NCBI RefSeq assembly: GCF_964033635.1
Contig: NZ_OZ035533.1
Coordinates: 558,001 to 622,000 of the forward strand
Direction of reading: 5' to 3'
DNA: 64,000 nucleotides
DNA from: Chitinophaga sp. MM2321
GTDB lineage: Bacteria; Bacteroidota; Bacteroidia; Chitinophagales; Chitinophagaceae
The notes beneath the pieces are model-generated. The model searched no databases. It saw only the letters and a list, made by a program, of their open reading frames with translations, and was not told the DNA's origin. Positions within the stretch are counted from its first letter, which is position 1. The number at the start of each line of letters is the position of its first letter. Made by a program: the position numbers and the translations under genes. This document shows positions 1 through 8,925 of this stretch, piece by piece.

Positions 1-1
1 G

Positions 2-2428
2 ATCTATGATGCTAACAAACAAGTACCTTATTCCTCCCAACCTGATAACTGGAAAACATTTTTTCAGAACGGAAAATATGTCAACAACAACGTATCACTC
101 AGTGGTGGCAGCGAACAGGTAACTTATCGTTTCTCTTATTCCAACCTGCGCAACGATGGTACCTTACCAAATAACCAGGTAAACCGTAATAGCTTCGACT
201 TCCGGACTACCGGTAAGATCAACAAGGTTTTTTCCGTGGAAGCGGGCGCCAGTTACGCCCTTACAGACGCATTGAACCCATACGGGCAAGGCCGCTACTA
301 CTGGACTTCCGGACAAAACCTCGGCTTCCTGACCTATTATTCAGTGCCCCGGAATACTAACCTGGCCGACTGGAAAGACAGCTACCGTAATGCCGATGGC
401 TCCATGAAAGAATACAGCTATGCACAATATAATAATGTGGTAAGAGAGGCGTTCAACCGCTTTGATAATGTGAATAACAAACGTTCTGAAAAATCCCTGC
501 TGGCCACCGTATTGCTGAAAGCACAGGTAAATGACTGGCTGGACCTGAGTGCCAAAGCCAATCTGAATAACTACCGGATCTTTTATGAAAATAAAGAAAA
601 AGGTAAAGGCGCTTATGGGGCAGGTGGATCATACGGCCTGGGCGGACAATACAGCTCCGGTTATAACTTCCTGTTTATGGCGCATGCTGCCCGTAAACTG
701 ACCAAAGACCTGGACCTGGATGTGCGGGTAGTAAATGAATATTATGGTAATGGCAGACAGGAAGAATACAGCGCCGCTACAAAGGGCGGACTGATTGTTC
801 CCAATGTATTTACATTATCCAATTCACTGGAAGATATCAGGGATAACCGGAAGTACAACTTCAAAACACCCAACGATAAAGTAATGGCAGTGGGTGGTAT
901 CGTAAACCTGAGCTATAAAGATTACCTGAACCTGGAACTCACCGGTCGCCAGGATTGGCTGTCATCCCTCACTTATCCTGATGGTGTACCCGGTGCAAAT
1001 AATTTCGCCGTTTTCTATCCTTCTGTGAATGTATCCTGGGCATTTTCCGATATGTGGAGAACAACCATGCCTGAATGGCTTTCTTTTGGTAAGCTGAGGG
1101 CTTCCCTGGCCTGGGTAGGTACCGGTACAGGCGCTTATGCTACCAGCTTTGGCAGCTATACACAGGGTACCGTACTGGATCAGAATGGCAACTCTGTTGT
1201 GACTGCTACCATGCAGAACGCAGATGTATTACCCAACATGAACCTGAAACCGGAATTACAACGTTCCCTGGAGTTAGGTACTAACATCTCTATTCTGGAT
1301 GACCTGGTAAACTTTGATGTGGCCTGGTATAAAACAAATACTTTCAACCAGATCCTGACCATCCCCGGTGTGCTGGAAACAGGTTATAAGAGAAGAAGGA
1401 TCAATGCCGGTAATATTCAGAACCAGGGACTGGAAGTACTGGTAAATGTAACGCCTATACGTAAAAAAGATCTGCGCCTGGATCTATCGGTAAACTTCTC
1501 CCGGAACAGGGGTAAAATTATTTCCTTCTACCCTGGCATTACCAATTATGAGTTGATGGGTAACTATGATGGCGCCAGCGTATTTGCCTACGAAGGTGGT
1601 GCATTTGGCGTACTCACAGCCAACAGCTACCGGGAACATGATCCCAAAACAGGTTTGCCTATTATCCAGGTAGCCAGCCGCAATACTTCTATGGATCCCG
1701 AAACAAAACATGATTTCCAGGAATATTCATGGGTGGAAAAAACCTTTGATGCCAGTCATCCGAGGGAAGACATAGGGCGTGTGGAACCGGATTTCCTGGG
1801 AGGTTTTAATACCAACCTGCGCTGGAAACAATTTACCCTGTATGCACAGATTGATGGCCGCTTTGGTGGCCTGGCTTATTCAGAAGCCTATAACTATGGT
1901 ATGCAACGCGGTAACCTGCTGAATACATTGCAATACCGTGATCAGGAACATGGCGGCGTAGAACGTATTGATTCCTATACCGGACAAAAAGTATACGATG
2001 GCGCTGTACCTGATGCCATATTTGCAGCAGGCGAAAAAAGCCCTAAAACACAGGAAGATATTGGCGGTATGACTTTCAAAGAGGCTTATGATAAAGGGCT
2101 GGTAGAATCATGGAAAGCGGGTTCCTATTATCTTAACTCCTATGGTTGGGGTACTTACCTGGACAATGGTTCAGTAACAAAAGTTTCCTGGCTGATGCTG
2201 CGTGAAATATCGCTGGGTTATCAGATTCCGAAAAATGTGATCAGCAGGGCGCACCTGAAAAATGCCAGTCTGCGTTTTACTGCCCGGAACATTGCTTACC
2301 TGTATAATGGCCTGACAGGCGGACAGAATCCGGAATCATTGCAGAGTAATAATCCGTTTAACCCGGTTATTACAGGCGCCGTGCCATTCTCCCGCAATTA
2401 TGCCATAACATTAAACATCAGTCTCTAA
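2..2428 (+). CDS. SusC/RagA-type TonB-dependent outer-membrane transporter (5' end outside window)
   Basis: The frame is open from base 2, so the start, signal peptide, carboxypeptidase-like domain and plug lie upstream of the window; about 808 codons of the barrel remain. The visible part is typical SusC barrel: alternating aromatic/polar strands, an SGGSEQVTYRFS stretch early on, an NxKPE-type segment (NLKPELQRSLELG) and a final strand ending AITLNISL. SusC proteins import oligosaccharides or peptides through the outer membrane using TonB energy and a SusD lid. The SusD partner starts 22 nt downstream, so the two are co-transcribed. No enzyme follows in this direction, so the substrate cannot be read from context. 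A GTG at 236 is in frame but is internal. The family call is secure, the ligand is unknown. Confidence 0.95.
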   Translation: MYDANKQVPYSSQPDNWKTFFQNGKYVNNNVSLSGGSEQVTYRFSYSNLRNDGTLPNNQVNRNSFDFRTTGKINKVFSVEAGASYALTDALNPYGQGRYYWTSGQNLGFLTYYSVPRNTNLADWKDSYRNADGSMKEYSYAQYNNVVREAFNRFDNVNNKRSEKSLLATVLLKAQVNDWLDLSAKANLNNYRIFYENKEKGKGAYGAGGSYGLGGQYSSGYNFLFMAHAARKLTKDLDLDVRVVNEYYGNGRQEEYSAATKGGLIVPNVFTLSNSLEDIRDNRKYNFKTPNDKVMAVGGIVNLSYKDYLNLELTGRQDWLSSLTYPDGVPGANNFAVFYPSVNVSWAFSDMWRTTMPEWLSFGKLRASLAWVGTGTGAYATSFGSYTQGTVLDQNGNSVVTATMQNADVLPNMNLKPELQRSLELGTNISILDDLVNFDVAWYKTNTFNQILTIPGVLETGYKRRRINAGNIQNQGLEVLVNVTPIRKKDLRLDLSVNFSRNRGKIISFYPGITNYELMGNYDGASVFAYEGGAFGVLTANSYREHDPKTGLPIIQVASRNTSMDPETKHDFQEYSWVEKTFDASHPREDIGRVEPDFLGGFNTNLRWKQFTLYAQIDGRFGGLAYSEAYNYGMQRGNLLNTLQYRDQEHGGVERIDSYTGQKVYDGAVPDAIFAAGEKSPKTQEDIGGMTFKEAYDKGLVESWKAGSYYLNSYGWGTYLDNGSVTKVSWLMLREISLGYQIPKNVISRAHLKNASLRFTARNIAYLYNGLTGGQNPESLQSNNPFNPVITGAVPFSRNYAITLNISL

Positions 2429-2449
2429 CCAGTTTAAGCCATACGAAAA

Positions 2450-4270
2450 ATGAAGAAGATAAATAAAATAGCGTTAGGGTTGTTGATGGTAGCGGCTTGT
2501 GCGCAATCCTGCAAAAAGGATATGCAGGAGATCAATACAAACCCTGAGCAATTAAATGATACACGTCCTGAATTTTTGTTTACCAGCGCCACATTGAACT
2601 ATACGCTGCCAGGGAGAAGTCAGCTGACGAACAAGTACAGTACTACTTTACGTTACATGCAGTATATCGTGGGAGATAATACAGATAAAAATACAATGGA
2701 AGCTCCCTATTGCGATCCTACAAAAACAACCTTTCCTGATCCGGGTAGCGGAGGGGCCACTTATAACGATTTCTATAACTCCACCGGCAGGGATTATCAA
2801 CGGATCATCGACAAAATAGACGGCCTGGGAAGCGAGTCATTAAAGACCGCTTATAGCGACCTGCGTGCTATCTGTAATATCATGCTTGCATATGATGCCT
2901 GGAAAATAGCGGACGTTTATGGCGCCATGCCTTATTCCCAGGCATTTAAAGTACAGCAATACCCGGTTCCCGGTTACGATTTCAACTGGGATATGTACCA
3001 GGAATTTGACAAGCAGCTGAAAGCTGCAGTAAATGTGTTGAAAGCCAAAACTACGGGTCAGATCAATATCTCCAAACAGGATTTCTTTTATGCGGGTAAT
3101 ACAGATAAGTGGATGAGATTTGCGAATACCCTGCGTATAAAAATTGCACAGCGTTACGAAAAAAGGAATGCTGCCAATTTGCAGGCTGTATTGAATGATG
3201 TTGCCAGCAACTACGGCGGACAGGTGATTTCCAGTAATGAGGAGTCCTTTGGTTACAGCAATGTGAAAGACTGGAACAATAATGTGGATGACATTGATGC
3301 CATACAGAATGTATATGTGGCCGCACTGCCGTTTGTAGAGTTCCTGAAGTCTACCAATGATCCGCGCCTGCCGCTGATGGTACGTCAGAACGACTGGGGT
3401 ACTAACTACAAACCATATGTAGACGTGAAAACCAAAGGCACGCCTGCGAGTCTTGTCGCCCTGAATGACCCTGCAGTGAATACCTCCCGCTACTGGGGTA
3501 AACATGTATTTTCCGCTTCTGCCGGCAGTGCATATGGTTGGCAGGGCCAATCAAAGGCGCATCAGTTTACCATTACAGAAGGAACCGGTACTGCTACCAA
3601 AACGCTCAGCTTTATTTCACTGATCCAGTCAAGATTATTTGTGAAGAATGGTGGATTTAAATCAGACAACACTTCTTTGCATGATGATGAAACGGTGGTG
3701 GATGGCAGCACTATTAAGATGAGAACATCTTTACTGAACTATGCAGAAACCTGTTTTATGTTGGCAGAGATAACGGCGAAAGGTGGTAACAGTCTTGGTA
3801 AATCTGCTGCACAGTGGTATAATGACGGTGTTACGGCTTCTTTTGAAGATTATAAACAAAAAGGTATTTCACAGAATACACCTGGTGCTGCTGCCACTGA
3901 TCTGGGTGATTTCCTGACACGTTATCCTTATAAAGACCTGACCAGCATCTATTCACAGGCTTGGGTGAATTTCCTGACAGAACCTGAAGAAGCATGGGCA
4001 ATGTGGAAACGCACCGGCTATCCGCAGTTCGAGAGTTATAATCCGGCTGGTGGAAACAAGATCGGTGATGGTTCCGGTATCGCTTACCTGGAAGCATTGT
4101 ATACGGGTTCACAGAACCTGTTGATCCCGCGCAGGGCTGTGTTGCAGGTAACATCTACAGAAATTAATGCCAACCTGGATCAGGCGGTACAAACCATGCA
4201 AACAAAAGATCCTGATTTTGGAACAAACAGACTGGATACAAAAGGCCGTATCTGGTGGGATATGAAATAG
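2450..4270 (+). CDS. SusD/RagB-like outer-membrane lipoprotein (SusD_2-type)
   Basis: A 606-aa partner of the upstream SusC. The N-terminus is a lipoprotein signal (charged MKKINK, hydrophobic stretch, then a Cys in AQSCKK at about residue 21). The mature start with an EINTNPEQ-type motif, the helical TPR-like segments, and the C-terminal pattern ending in GRIWWDMK fit the SusD/RagB family branch usually annotated as SusD-like 2. These proteins sit on the SusC barrel at the cell surface and act as a hinged lid that captures the nutrient. The gene follows SusC by 22 nt and is followed by a strong bidirectional terminator, so the pair ends its operon here. Nothing in the sequence indicates the ligand; relatives are often found without adjacent glycosidases and may serve peptides or small glycans. 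Confidence 0.92.
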   Translation: MKKINKIALGLLMVAACAQSCKKDMQEINTNPEQLNDTRPEFLFTSATLNYTLPGRSQLTNKYSTTLRYMQYIVGDNTDKNTMEAPYCDPTKTTFPDPGSGGATYNDFYNSTGRDYQRIIDKIDGLGSESLKTAYSDLRAICNIMLAYDAWKIADVYGAMPYSQAFKVQQYPVPGYDFNWDMYQEFDKQLKAAVNVLKAKTTGQINISKQDFFYAGNTDKWMRFANTLRIKIAQRYEKRNAANLQAVLNDVASNYGGQVISSNEESFGYSNVKDWNNNVDDIDAIQNVYVAALPFVEFLKSTNDPRLPLMVRQNDWGTNYKPYVDVKTKGTPASLVALNDPAVNTSRYWGKHVFSASAGSAYGWQGQSKAHQFTITEGTGTATKTLSFISLIQSRLFVKNGGFKSDNTSLHDDETVVDGSTIKMRTSLLNYAETCFMLAEITAKGGNSLGKSAAQWYNDGVTASFEDYKQKGISQNTPGAAATDLGDFLTRYPYKDLTSIYSQAWVNFLTEPEEAWAMWKRTGYPQFESYNPAGGNKIGDGSGIAYLEALYTGSQNLLIPRRAVLQVTSTEINANLDQAVQTMQTKDPDFGTNRLDTKGRIWWDMK

Positions 4271-4300
4271 CAGTCGCGAGTAGTCATACATGTTGAATTG

Positions 4301-4340
4301 AAAAAGGGGCAAACCGCATCGTTTGCCCCTTTTCTTTTTT
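4301..4340. terminator. Bidirectional intrinsic terminator between convergent genes
   Basis: An inverted repeat pairs AAAAGGGGCAAAC with GTTTGCCCCTTTT around a CGCATC loop and is followed by TCTTTTTT on the plus strand, with an A-run before it that serves as the U-run on the minus strand. It lies between the SusD gene and the convergent GH16 gene and can end both transcripts. Confidence 0.9.
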
Positions 4341-4344
4341 AATG

Positions 4345-5379
4345 CTACCTGTATACTCTTACATAATCCACTTCCATGGTGGCATTTGTAAATGCAGGAT
4401 CTATAGCTCCTCCAAATGCGCCGCCCATGGCAAAGTTCAGGATGATGAAAAAGTCGTGATTAAAAGGTAGGCTACTTGTATTGGTAAACGAGTAGTACAA
4501 TTGATCATCTACATAAAACCTGATCAACGATGGTGACCAGTCCATTGCATATTTATGAAAAGCCGTTGTTTCATTAGACACCTGTACTGTGCCACCAACG
4601 GCATTTCCACCGGAATGACCGGGATAGTGCAAGGTGCCGTAGATCTTGTTGGGTTCACTTCCTTTATGTTCCATAATATCTATTTCTCCGCAGGCAGGCC
4701 AGTCCACAGTGCTGACATTACTGCCCAGCATCCAGATAGCAGGCCAGGTACCAAGACCTTCCGGTAGTTTTGCACTGACTTCTATTTTACCATACTTAAA
4801 GGCAAATTTGTCTTTGGTGAGTATCCTTGCAGAAGTGTAGGCGCTGCCACTAAAGTTTTCTTTGATCGCTTTGATCTTTAATACCCCGTTAGCGATGACT
4901 ACATTCTCCGTCCGGTTGGTATAATACTGCGATTCAGCATTGCCCCAGCCATTGCTACCGTTGCCAATATCATACCCCCATTTGGCGGGATCAGGCGCGC
5001 CGTCTGTATTGAATTCATCCGACCAGTAAAGAGAGGTAGCGATACTTACTTCCACCTGGATAGATTCTTTAGTAGTAAGATTATCTGCACTTTTGGCCGT
5101 AACGGTTACGGTGTAAGTATTCTTACCAGGAACCGTATACTGATAATTAACGATGCCGTTTGCTACCGTTTGATAGGTACCATTTCCAAAATCGTAATCA
5201 TACGTAACGGCATTTTCAGCCACCGCAGTAAAGGCTACTACGCCGCTGCTATCCGTATTTACCACCGCTTTCACTACCAGGTGGGTGGGGGCAACCGGCA
5301 CGACCGGTTTACTATCGTTTTTTCCGCAACCGGCAATACTAATAAGTAGTGCCATCATGATTCCTGTCATATATTTCAT
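4345..5379 (-). CDS. Glycoside hydrolase family 16 endo-beta-glucanase lipoprotein (laminarinase-like) with PKD domain
   Basis: A 344-aa protein with a lipoprotein signal ending in ISIAGC (Cys 18), a PKD-like beta-sandwich at roughly residues 35-113 and a GH16 domain from about 118 to the end. The GH16 signature EIDIME is present at residues 232-237, placing the nucleophile at E232 and the acid/base at E237. The HKGSEPNKIYGTLHYPG loop and a C-terminal MEVDYVRVYR strand resemble bacterial endo-1,3-beta-glucanases (laminarinases), so beta-1,3- or mixed-linkage glucan is the likely substrate. It is the last gene of a minus-strand operon that starts with SusC/SusD and includes two PKD lipoproteins. 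Lipid anchoring suggests a cell-surface enzyme that produces oligosaccharides for the SusCD pair. An in-frame ATG three codons later is an equally possible start. Confidence 0.93.
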   Translation of the reverse strand: MKYMTGIMMALLISIAGCGKNDSKPVVPVAPTHLVVKAVVNTDSSGVVAFTAVAENAVTYDYDFGNGTYQTVANGIVNYQYTVPGKNTYTVTVTAKSADNLTTKESIQVEVSIATSLYWSDEFNTDGAPDPAKWGYDIGNGSNGWGNAESQYYTNRTENVVIANGVLKIKAIKENFSGSAYTSARILTKDKFAFKYGKIEVSAKLPEGLGTWPAIWMLGSNVSTVDWPACGEIDIMEHKGSEPNKIYGTLHYPGHSGGNAVGGTVQVSNETTAFHKYAMDWSPSLIRFYVDDQLYYSFTNTSSLPFNHDFFIILNFAMGGAFGGAIDPAFTNATMEVDYVRVYR

Positions 5380-5383
5380 ATAC

Positions 5384-6268
5384 TTATTGGATTGCTATTA
5401 ATTTTACATACCATGCTCCCGGAGCCTGCACACAACGTAAGGTCATATGGGTATCGGTTCTTTCCAATACCTGGTATTTATGCACGCCCAGGTACATACC
5501 TACATGGCCTTTATTGGAGAATGTAATGTATTCTTCCGTAGGACTGCCGTCATAACCAAATGTCTCTGTATAATCACTCGCCTTCGGACCGGTTAATGTA
5601 TAATCATCGGTACCGGTGAGGGTAGGGTCAAAATCTGTGAGATATTCTTTTTTCCCAAACAAGTCATTGTTTGTTTTATGTGTGAATACATTACCGCTGG
5701 CTGTAAAGGTATATTCATCATCATAAATACCTAAACCTGCTTTTTCATTGGGGCCGGCAGCCCACCAGGCAGGCGTGAATACGGCTACATCCGATACGCC
5801 TAAATTACCAGCGGCATCTTTATCTACTCTCCATTTTTTGCTGCTGTTGTTGGTGAGCATCGTTACCAGTTCAGGATTGGGTTCAAATGCCCGGTACACT
5901 TCTACGTCAGCAGCATTGCTGCTGGAATTTCCTGCTTTGCCGGAAGCAATGACCGTAATGGTAAATGCTTTGTTGCCCGTGTGTTTATAGATATATTGAA
6001 ACTCGCTGGAAGTAGCTATTACCGCGGGCAGCCCATCCCCAAAATCTACTTTGTAATTGAAAGCGTGATCTGATGCAACGGCCAGCAGTACTGCTCCGGA
6101 GCCGTCGCCCATTGGATGCGTGGCATCCTGACCTACAACCGTTACCGTTAGTACCGGCTTTGACGGCGTTGTCAGCTCCCCGAATTTATAATCATCTTTC
6201 TGACAGCTGCTTAATAAAAGCAGTGTGGCAACAAAAAGCCGGGTAAAGAATTTTATTTGTGTTGTCAT
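5384..6268 (-). CDS. PKD-domain surface lipoprotein, probable glycan-binding protein
   Basis: A 294-aa protein with a clear lipoprotein signal (hydrophobic ATLLLLSSC, Cys 22) followed by a PKD-type domain at about residues 38-120 (FNYKVDFGDG core, FTITVIASG end strand). The rest contains aromatic-rich beta segments such as VFTPAWWAAGPNEKAG and a GAWYVKLIAIQ C-terminus. No catalytic motif is visible. It sits 4 nt upstream of the GH16 gene and follows another PKD lipoprotein in the same operon. Lipoproteins in this position (after SusD, before the enzyme) are usually surface glycan-binding proteins that hold the polysaccharide at the cell; that role is inferred from position and the domain, not from recognised binding residues. 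Confidence 0.75.
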   Translation of the reverse strand: MTTQIKFFTRLFVATLLLLSSCQKDDYKFGELTTPSKPVLTVTVVGQDATHPMGDGSGAVLLAVASDHAFNYKVDFGDGLPAVIATSSEFQYIYKHTGNKAFTITVIASGKAGNSSSNAADVEVYRAFEPNPELVTMLTNNSSKKWRVDKDAAGNLGVSDVAVFTPAWWAAGPNEKAGLGIYDDEYTFTASGNVFTHKTNNDLFGKKEYLTDFDPTLTGTDDYTLTGPKASDYTETFGYDGSPTEEYITFSNKGHVGMYLGVHKYQVLERTDTHMTLRCVQAPGAWYVKLIAIQ

Positions 6269-6284
6269 ATAGTAGCTTTCTGAA

Positions 6285-7376
6285 TTAGTTAGTTAATACG
6301 ATGTCATCAAATAACAGGGTGTAATTGTTAGTGCCATCGCCCTGTGTGCCATTGTCCAGGAAGAACAGCACATTTTGCAGTTGTTTGCTGTTGTCTGTTA
6401 TCTTACCTGAAAAATCAAACGTGAGCTCTTCCCAGGTATTAGCTACCGTGGTAACGGCTTCCAGGTTTTCCTGGAAAGTGTTGTCGCCGCTTCTTTCCAG
6501 TTGCAGCAATACCCTCATGCCTACCCTGTACGCATATACTTTCACCTTGAATTTTTTGTTGACTGTAAAATCTAATGGTGCACTGAGTACAATATAATTA
6601 CCGGCCCATGTTTCCGGCGCATTCTTTACTATTTTACCAACAGTAGCACTGGTGTTAATACCGGTACGTGCGGGGTTGGGGATAACGCTGGTAGCACTTC
6701 CGCCAAAATCACCCCAGGCATAATTCACGGTGGGTAGTTCAAACGTCATGGGTAAGGCCAGCGGATCATAAATGGTAATAGCCTGGGTAGCGGTGGTAGT
6801 GGCTGCGCCACCGCTCAGTGCTTCTACTTTCACGGTGTAAGCGCCGGCTGTTGCATATGTATGCATAGCGGAAGCACCTGCTGCAATAGTAACCGGAACT
6901 TCATCCGCGTCTTCTCCAAAATATACTTTGAATCCGCCGGTAGCATATTGCGCGGTGGCAGATACCGTGATCACATGCTGCTCGGTGGTAGCGTTGATTG
7001 TTACTGCTTCCGGCGCCCTGAATAAAAGGCTTAACTGTTTGGTGGTATCCGTTTGTAAACCGCTGATACCTGTAGCTACTACCTTTACCGGATATACGCC
7101 TTCTTTATAGATATGTGTGGCGCTTTGTCCGGGCATAATGTGTGCGGGTTCGGTGGTAGCATCTCCGAAATAAATATCGTAGGCACTGGCGCCGGCACTA
7201 TGGGGTGTAATAGTTACCAATCCTGAGTTATCGTTGGTGATTTTAAAGTTCACCGCTTCATCGGTGGGTGCCGTGGCTGTTTTCAAAAAGGAGATGTCAT
7301 CATCTGCTTTTCGTGTGCAACCCGCGATAACTACAAGCATCAGTAGTAAGGGTGCTATATGAGAAAGTCTTTTCAT
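6285..7376 (-). CDS. Two-PKD lipoprotein with C-terminal carbohydrate-binding-like domain
   Basis: A 363-aa lipoprotein (signal ending VVIAGC, Cys 20). Two PKD-like repeats follow, around residues 45-120 (YDIYFGDATT) and 125-200 (FKVYFGEDAD), each closing with a Tyr-rich strand of the YPVKV/YTVKV type. The last 150 residues form a beta-sandwich-like module beginning near AWGDFGG and ending LLFDDIVLTN, a layout common to CBM4/9-like carbohydrate-binding modules, with no catalytic acids evident. It lies between SusD and the second PKD lipoprotein in the glucan operon and is a good candidate for the SusE/F-position surface glycan-binding protein. Gaps to its neighbours are 27 nt and 16 nt, consistent with one transcript. 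Confidence 0.78.
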   Translation of the reverse strand: MKRLSHIAPLLLMLVVIAGCTRKADDDISFLKTATAPTDEAVNFKITNDNSGLVTITPHSAGASAYDIYFGDATTEPAHIMPGQSATHIYKEGVYPVKVVATGISGLQTDTTKQLSLLFRAPEAVTINATTEQHVITVSATAQYATGGFKVYFGEDADEVPVTIAAGASAMHTYATAGAYTVKVEALSGGAATTTATQAITIYDPLALPMTFELPTVNYAWGDFGGSATSVIPNPARTGINTSATVGKIVKNAPETWAGNYIVLSAPLDFTVNKKFKVKVYAYRVGMRVLLQLERSGDNTFQENLEAVTTVANTWEELTFDFSGKITDNSKQLQNVLFFLDNGTQGDGTNNYTLLFDDIVLTN

Positions 7377-7403
7377 GCTATTTTTTTTTCGGTTGACTGG
7401 CTG

Positions 7404-8912
7404 TTAATAACCTGGATTCTGCGGTAATTGTGAAACCTCAATTTCCCTTTGCGGAAGTGGGAACAACTCGTTTTTTCCGGCTTTGAAACCTGTAATCACG
7501 GTGGCTGCCCTGCCTGTTCTTACAAGGTCAAAAAAGCGATCTCCTTCCATGGCCAGTTCCAGCCGGCGCTCATCCCATATAGCCTGTTTTAAGGCAGCAC
7601 CGGTGAGCGTTACATCATGCAACTGGTCATTGAAAGCACGGCGGCGTACTTTATTTAAATACGTTTGTGCTTTACCGTCATTCGGTGCAGTGGACCTGTT
7701 ATAGGCTTCAGCGGCCATCAACAGTACATCTGCAAAGCGGATGGTTCTGAAGTTATTCAGGTAGTTCAGTTCTGTCTGACCTGAAGTTTCACCTTTGCGG
7801 GGCAGATATTTCTGATTATAAAGACCAGTATTTTTATAAGGTGCAACCTGGTAAGAGATATTGAATCCGGGATTGGCTGCTTTGTATGCTTCAATATCCA
7901 GTACGGTAACAGCTTTCCGCTGATCGCCGGTAGCATATGCTTTTGCCAGGTCCTGTGTAGGCAGGTTGGTACTCCATCCGGGTGCATAAGGACTGCTGCC
8001 ATTTAAACCACGGATACCGCATTGTTGTACAGCGTAGTTGCCTTGTCCGCGGGTAGCACCGCCCCAGTTGTAGTAAGGTGACAGGTTGGAATATTGGATT
8101 TCAAAAACAGATTCGGACCCGTTTTCGCCGCCCTGTAAAAAGATGTCACCGAAGTTTTGCACCAGTGAGAATGGGCCGGTTGCTACATTTTCCAACATGG
8201 CTGCTGCGGCATCAAATTTATTTTCATACAGTAATACCTTCCCTAGCAGGGCCTGTGCGGCGTATTTTGTAATACGGCCTGCCTGTGGATTGGTGGGTGG
8301 TAATACTGCGATGGCGTTGTTTAAATCTGTTTCTATCTGATTATATACATCTGCTTTGGGAGATCTTTGCAGCGATCTGGAATCAGCAATGGAAAGTCGT
8401 TTCTCTACAAAAAGCGGTACATCTCCAAAAAATCTTACCAGGGTAAAATAATAATAAGCTCTCAGGAAATATACTTCTCCGTAGAGCGCATCTTTACCAG
8501 GAAAATCTACAGTAGCACCACCGGGGTTTGTTGCTTTATACTGATCTAAATAATTGGCCCTGTTGATACCTTCGTAAGCAGAGGTCCATATTTCTGTGAG
8601 ATAATCATTGTTGGGGGTGAGGGTGTAATCATCAATCTGTTGAAGCCCCAATACATCAGACGCATTTTCGCCACCAGCCACCGCGTTATCTGAGGCGATG
8701 TCGCCGATGGGTACTGCCTGATTCAGCCACTGGATGGGGGAGTAGACGCTCACCGCCATGCTTTTGTAATCGGCATCTGATTTTAAATAGTCCAGATCCG
8801 TTACTTTATAATCATCATGAGGATCGTAATCTACCCACTTCTTACAGGAGGTGATCATTACAAGGAAAAGAAGGAAGCCTGATAGCTGTATGATATTTTT
8901 CATTTTCGTCAT
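7404..8912 (-). CDS. SusD/RagB-family glycan-binding lipoprotein
   Basis: A canonical SusD of about 500 aa: a lipoprotein signal (MKNIIQLSGF then MITSCKKW), helical TPR-like pairs including ALYGEVYFLRAYYYF, and the typical C-terminal block WDERRLELAMEGDRFFDLVR followed by FPLPQREIEVS and ending NPGY. The frame is open further upstream to 8990, but that would overlap the SusC stop at 8926 and would bury the signal peptide, so I place the start at ATG 8912 (MTKMKN) with ATG 8903 (MKNIIQ) as the alternative. It partners the upstream SusC in binding oligosaccharides; the GH16 gene downstream suggests beta-glucan fragments. Confidence 0.94.
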   Translation of the reverse strand: MTKMKNIIQLSGFLLFLVMITSCKKWVDYDPHDDYKVTDLDYLKSDADYKSMAVSVYSPIQWLNQAVPIGDIASDNAVAGGENASDVLGLQQIDDYTLTPNNDYLTEIWTSAYEGINRANYLDQYKATNPGGATVDFPGKDALYGEVYFLRAYYYFTLVRFFGDVPLFVEKRLSIADSRSLQRSPKADVYNQIETDLNNAIAVLPPTNPQAGRITKYAAQALLGKVLLYENKFDAAAAMLENVATGPFSLVQNFGDIFLQGGENGSESVFEIQYSNLSPYYNWGGATRGQGNYAVQQCGIRGLNGSSPYAPGWSTNLPTQDLAKAYATGDQRKAVTVLDIEAYKAANPGFNISYQVAPYKNTGLYNQKYLPRKGETSGQTELNYLNNFRTIRFADVLLMAAEAYNRSTAPNDGKAQTYLNKVRRRAFNDQLHDVTLTGAALKQAIWDERRLELAMEGDRFFDLVRTGRAATVITGFKAGKNELFPLPQREIEVSQLPQNPGY

Positions 8913-8925
8913 TTTTAGGTAAGCA

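Noticed and set aside
2840..3550. 236-codon open frame on the minus strand
   Set aside because: It lies wholly inside the SusD gene in antisense, has no recognisable domain and reads as a shadow of the real coding frame.
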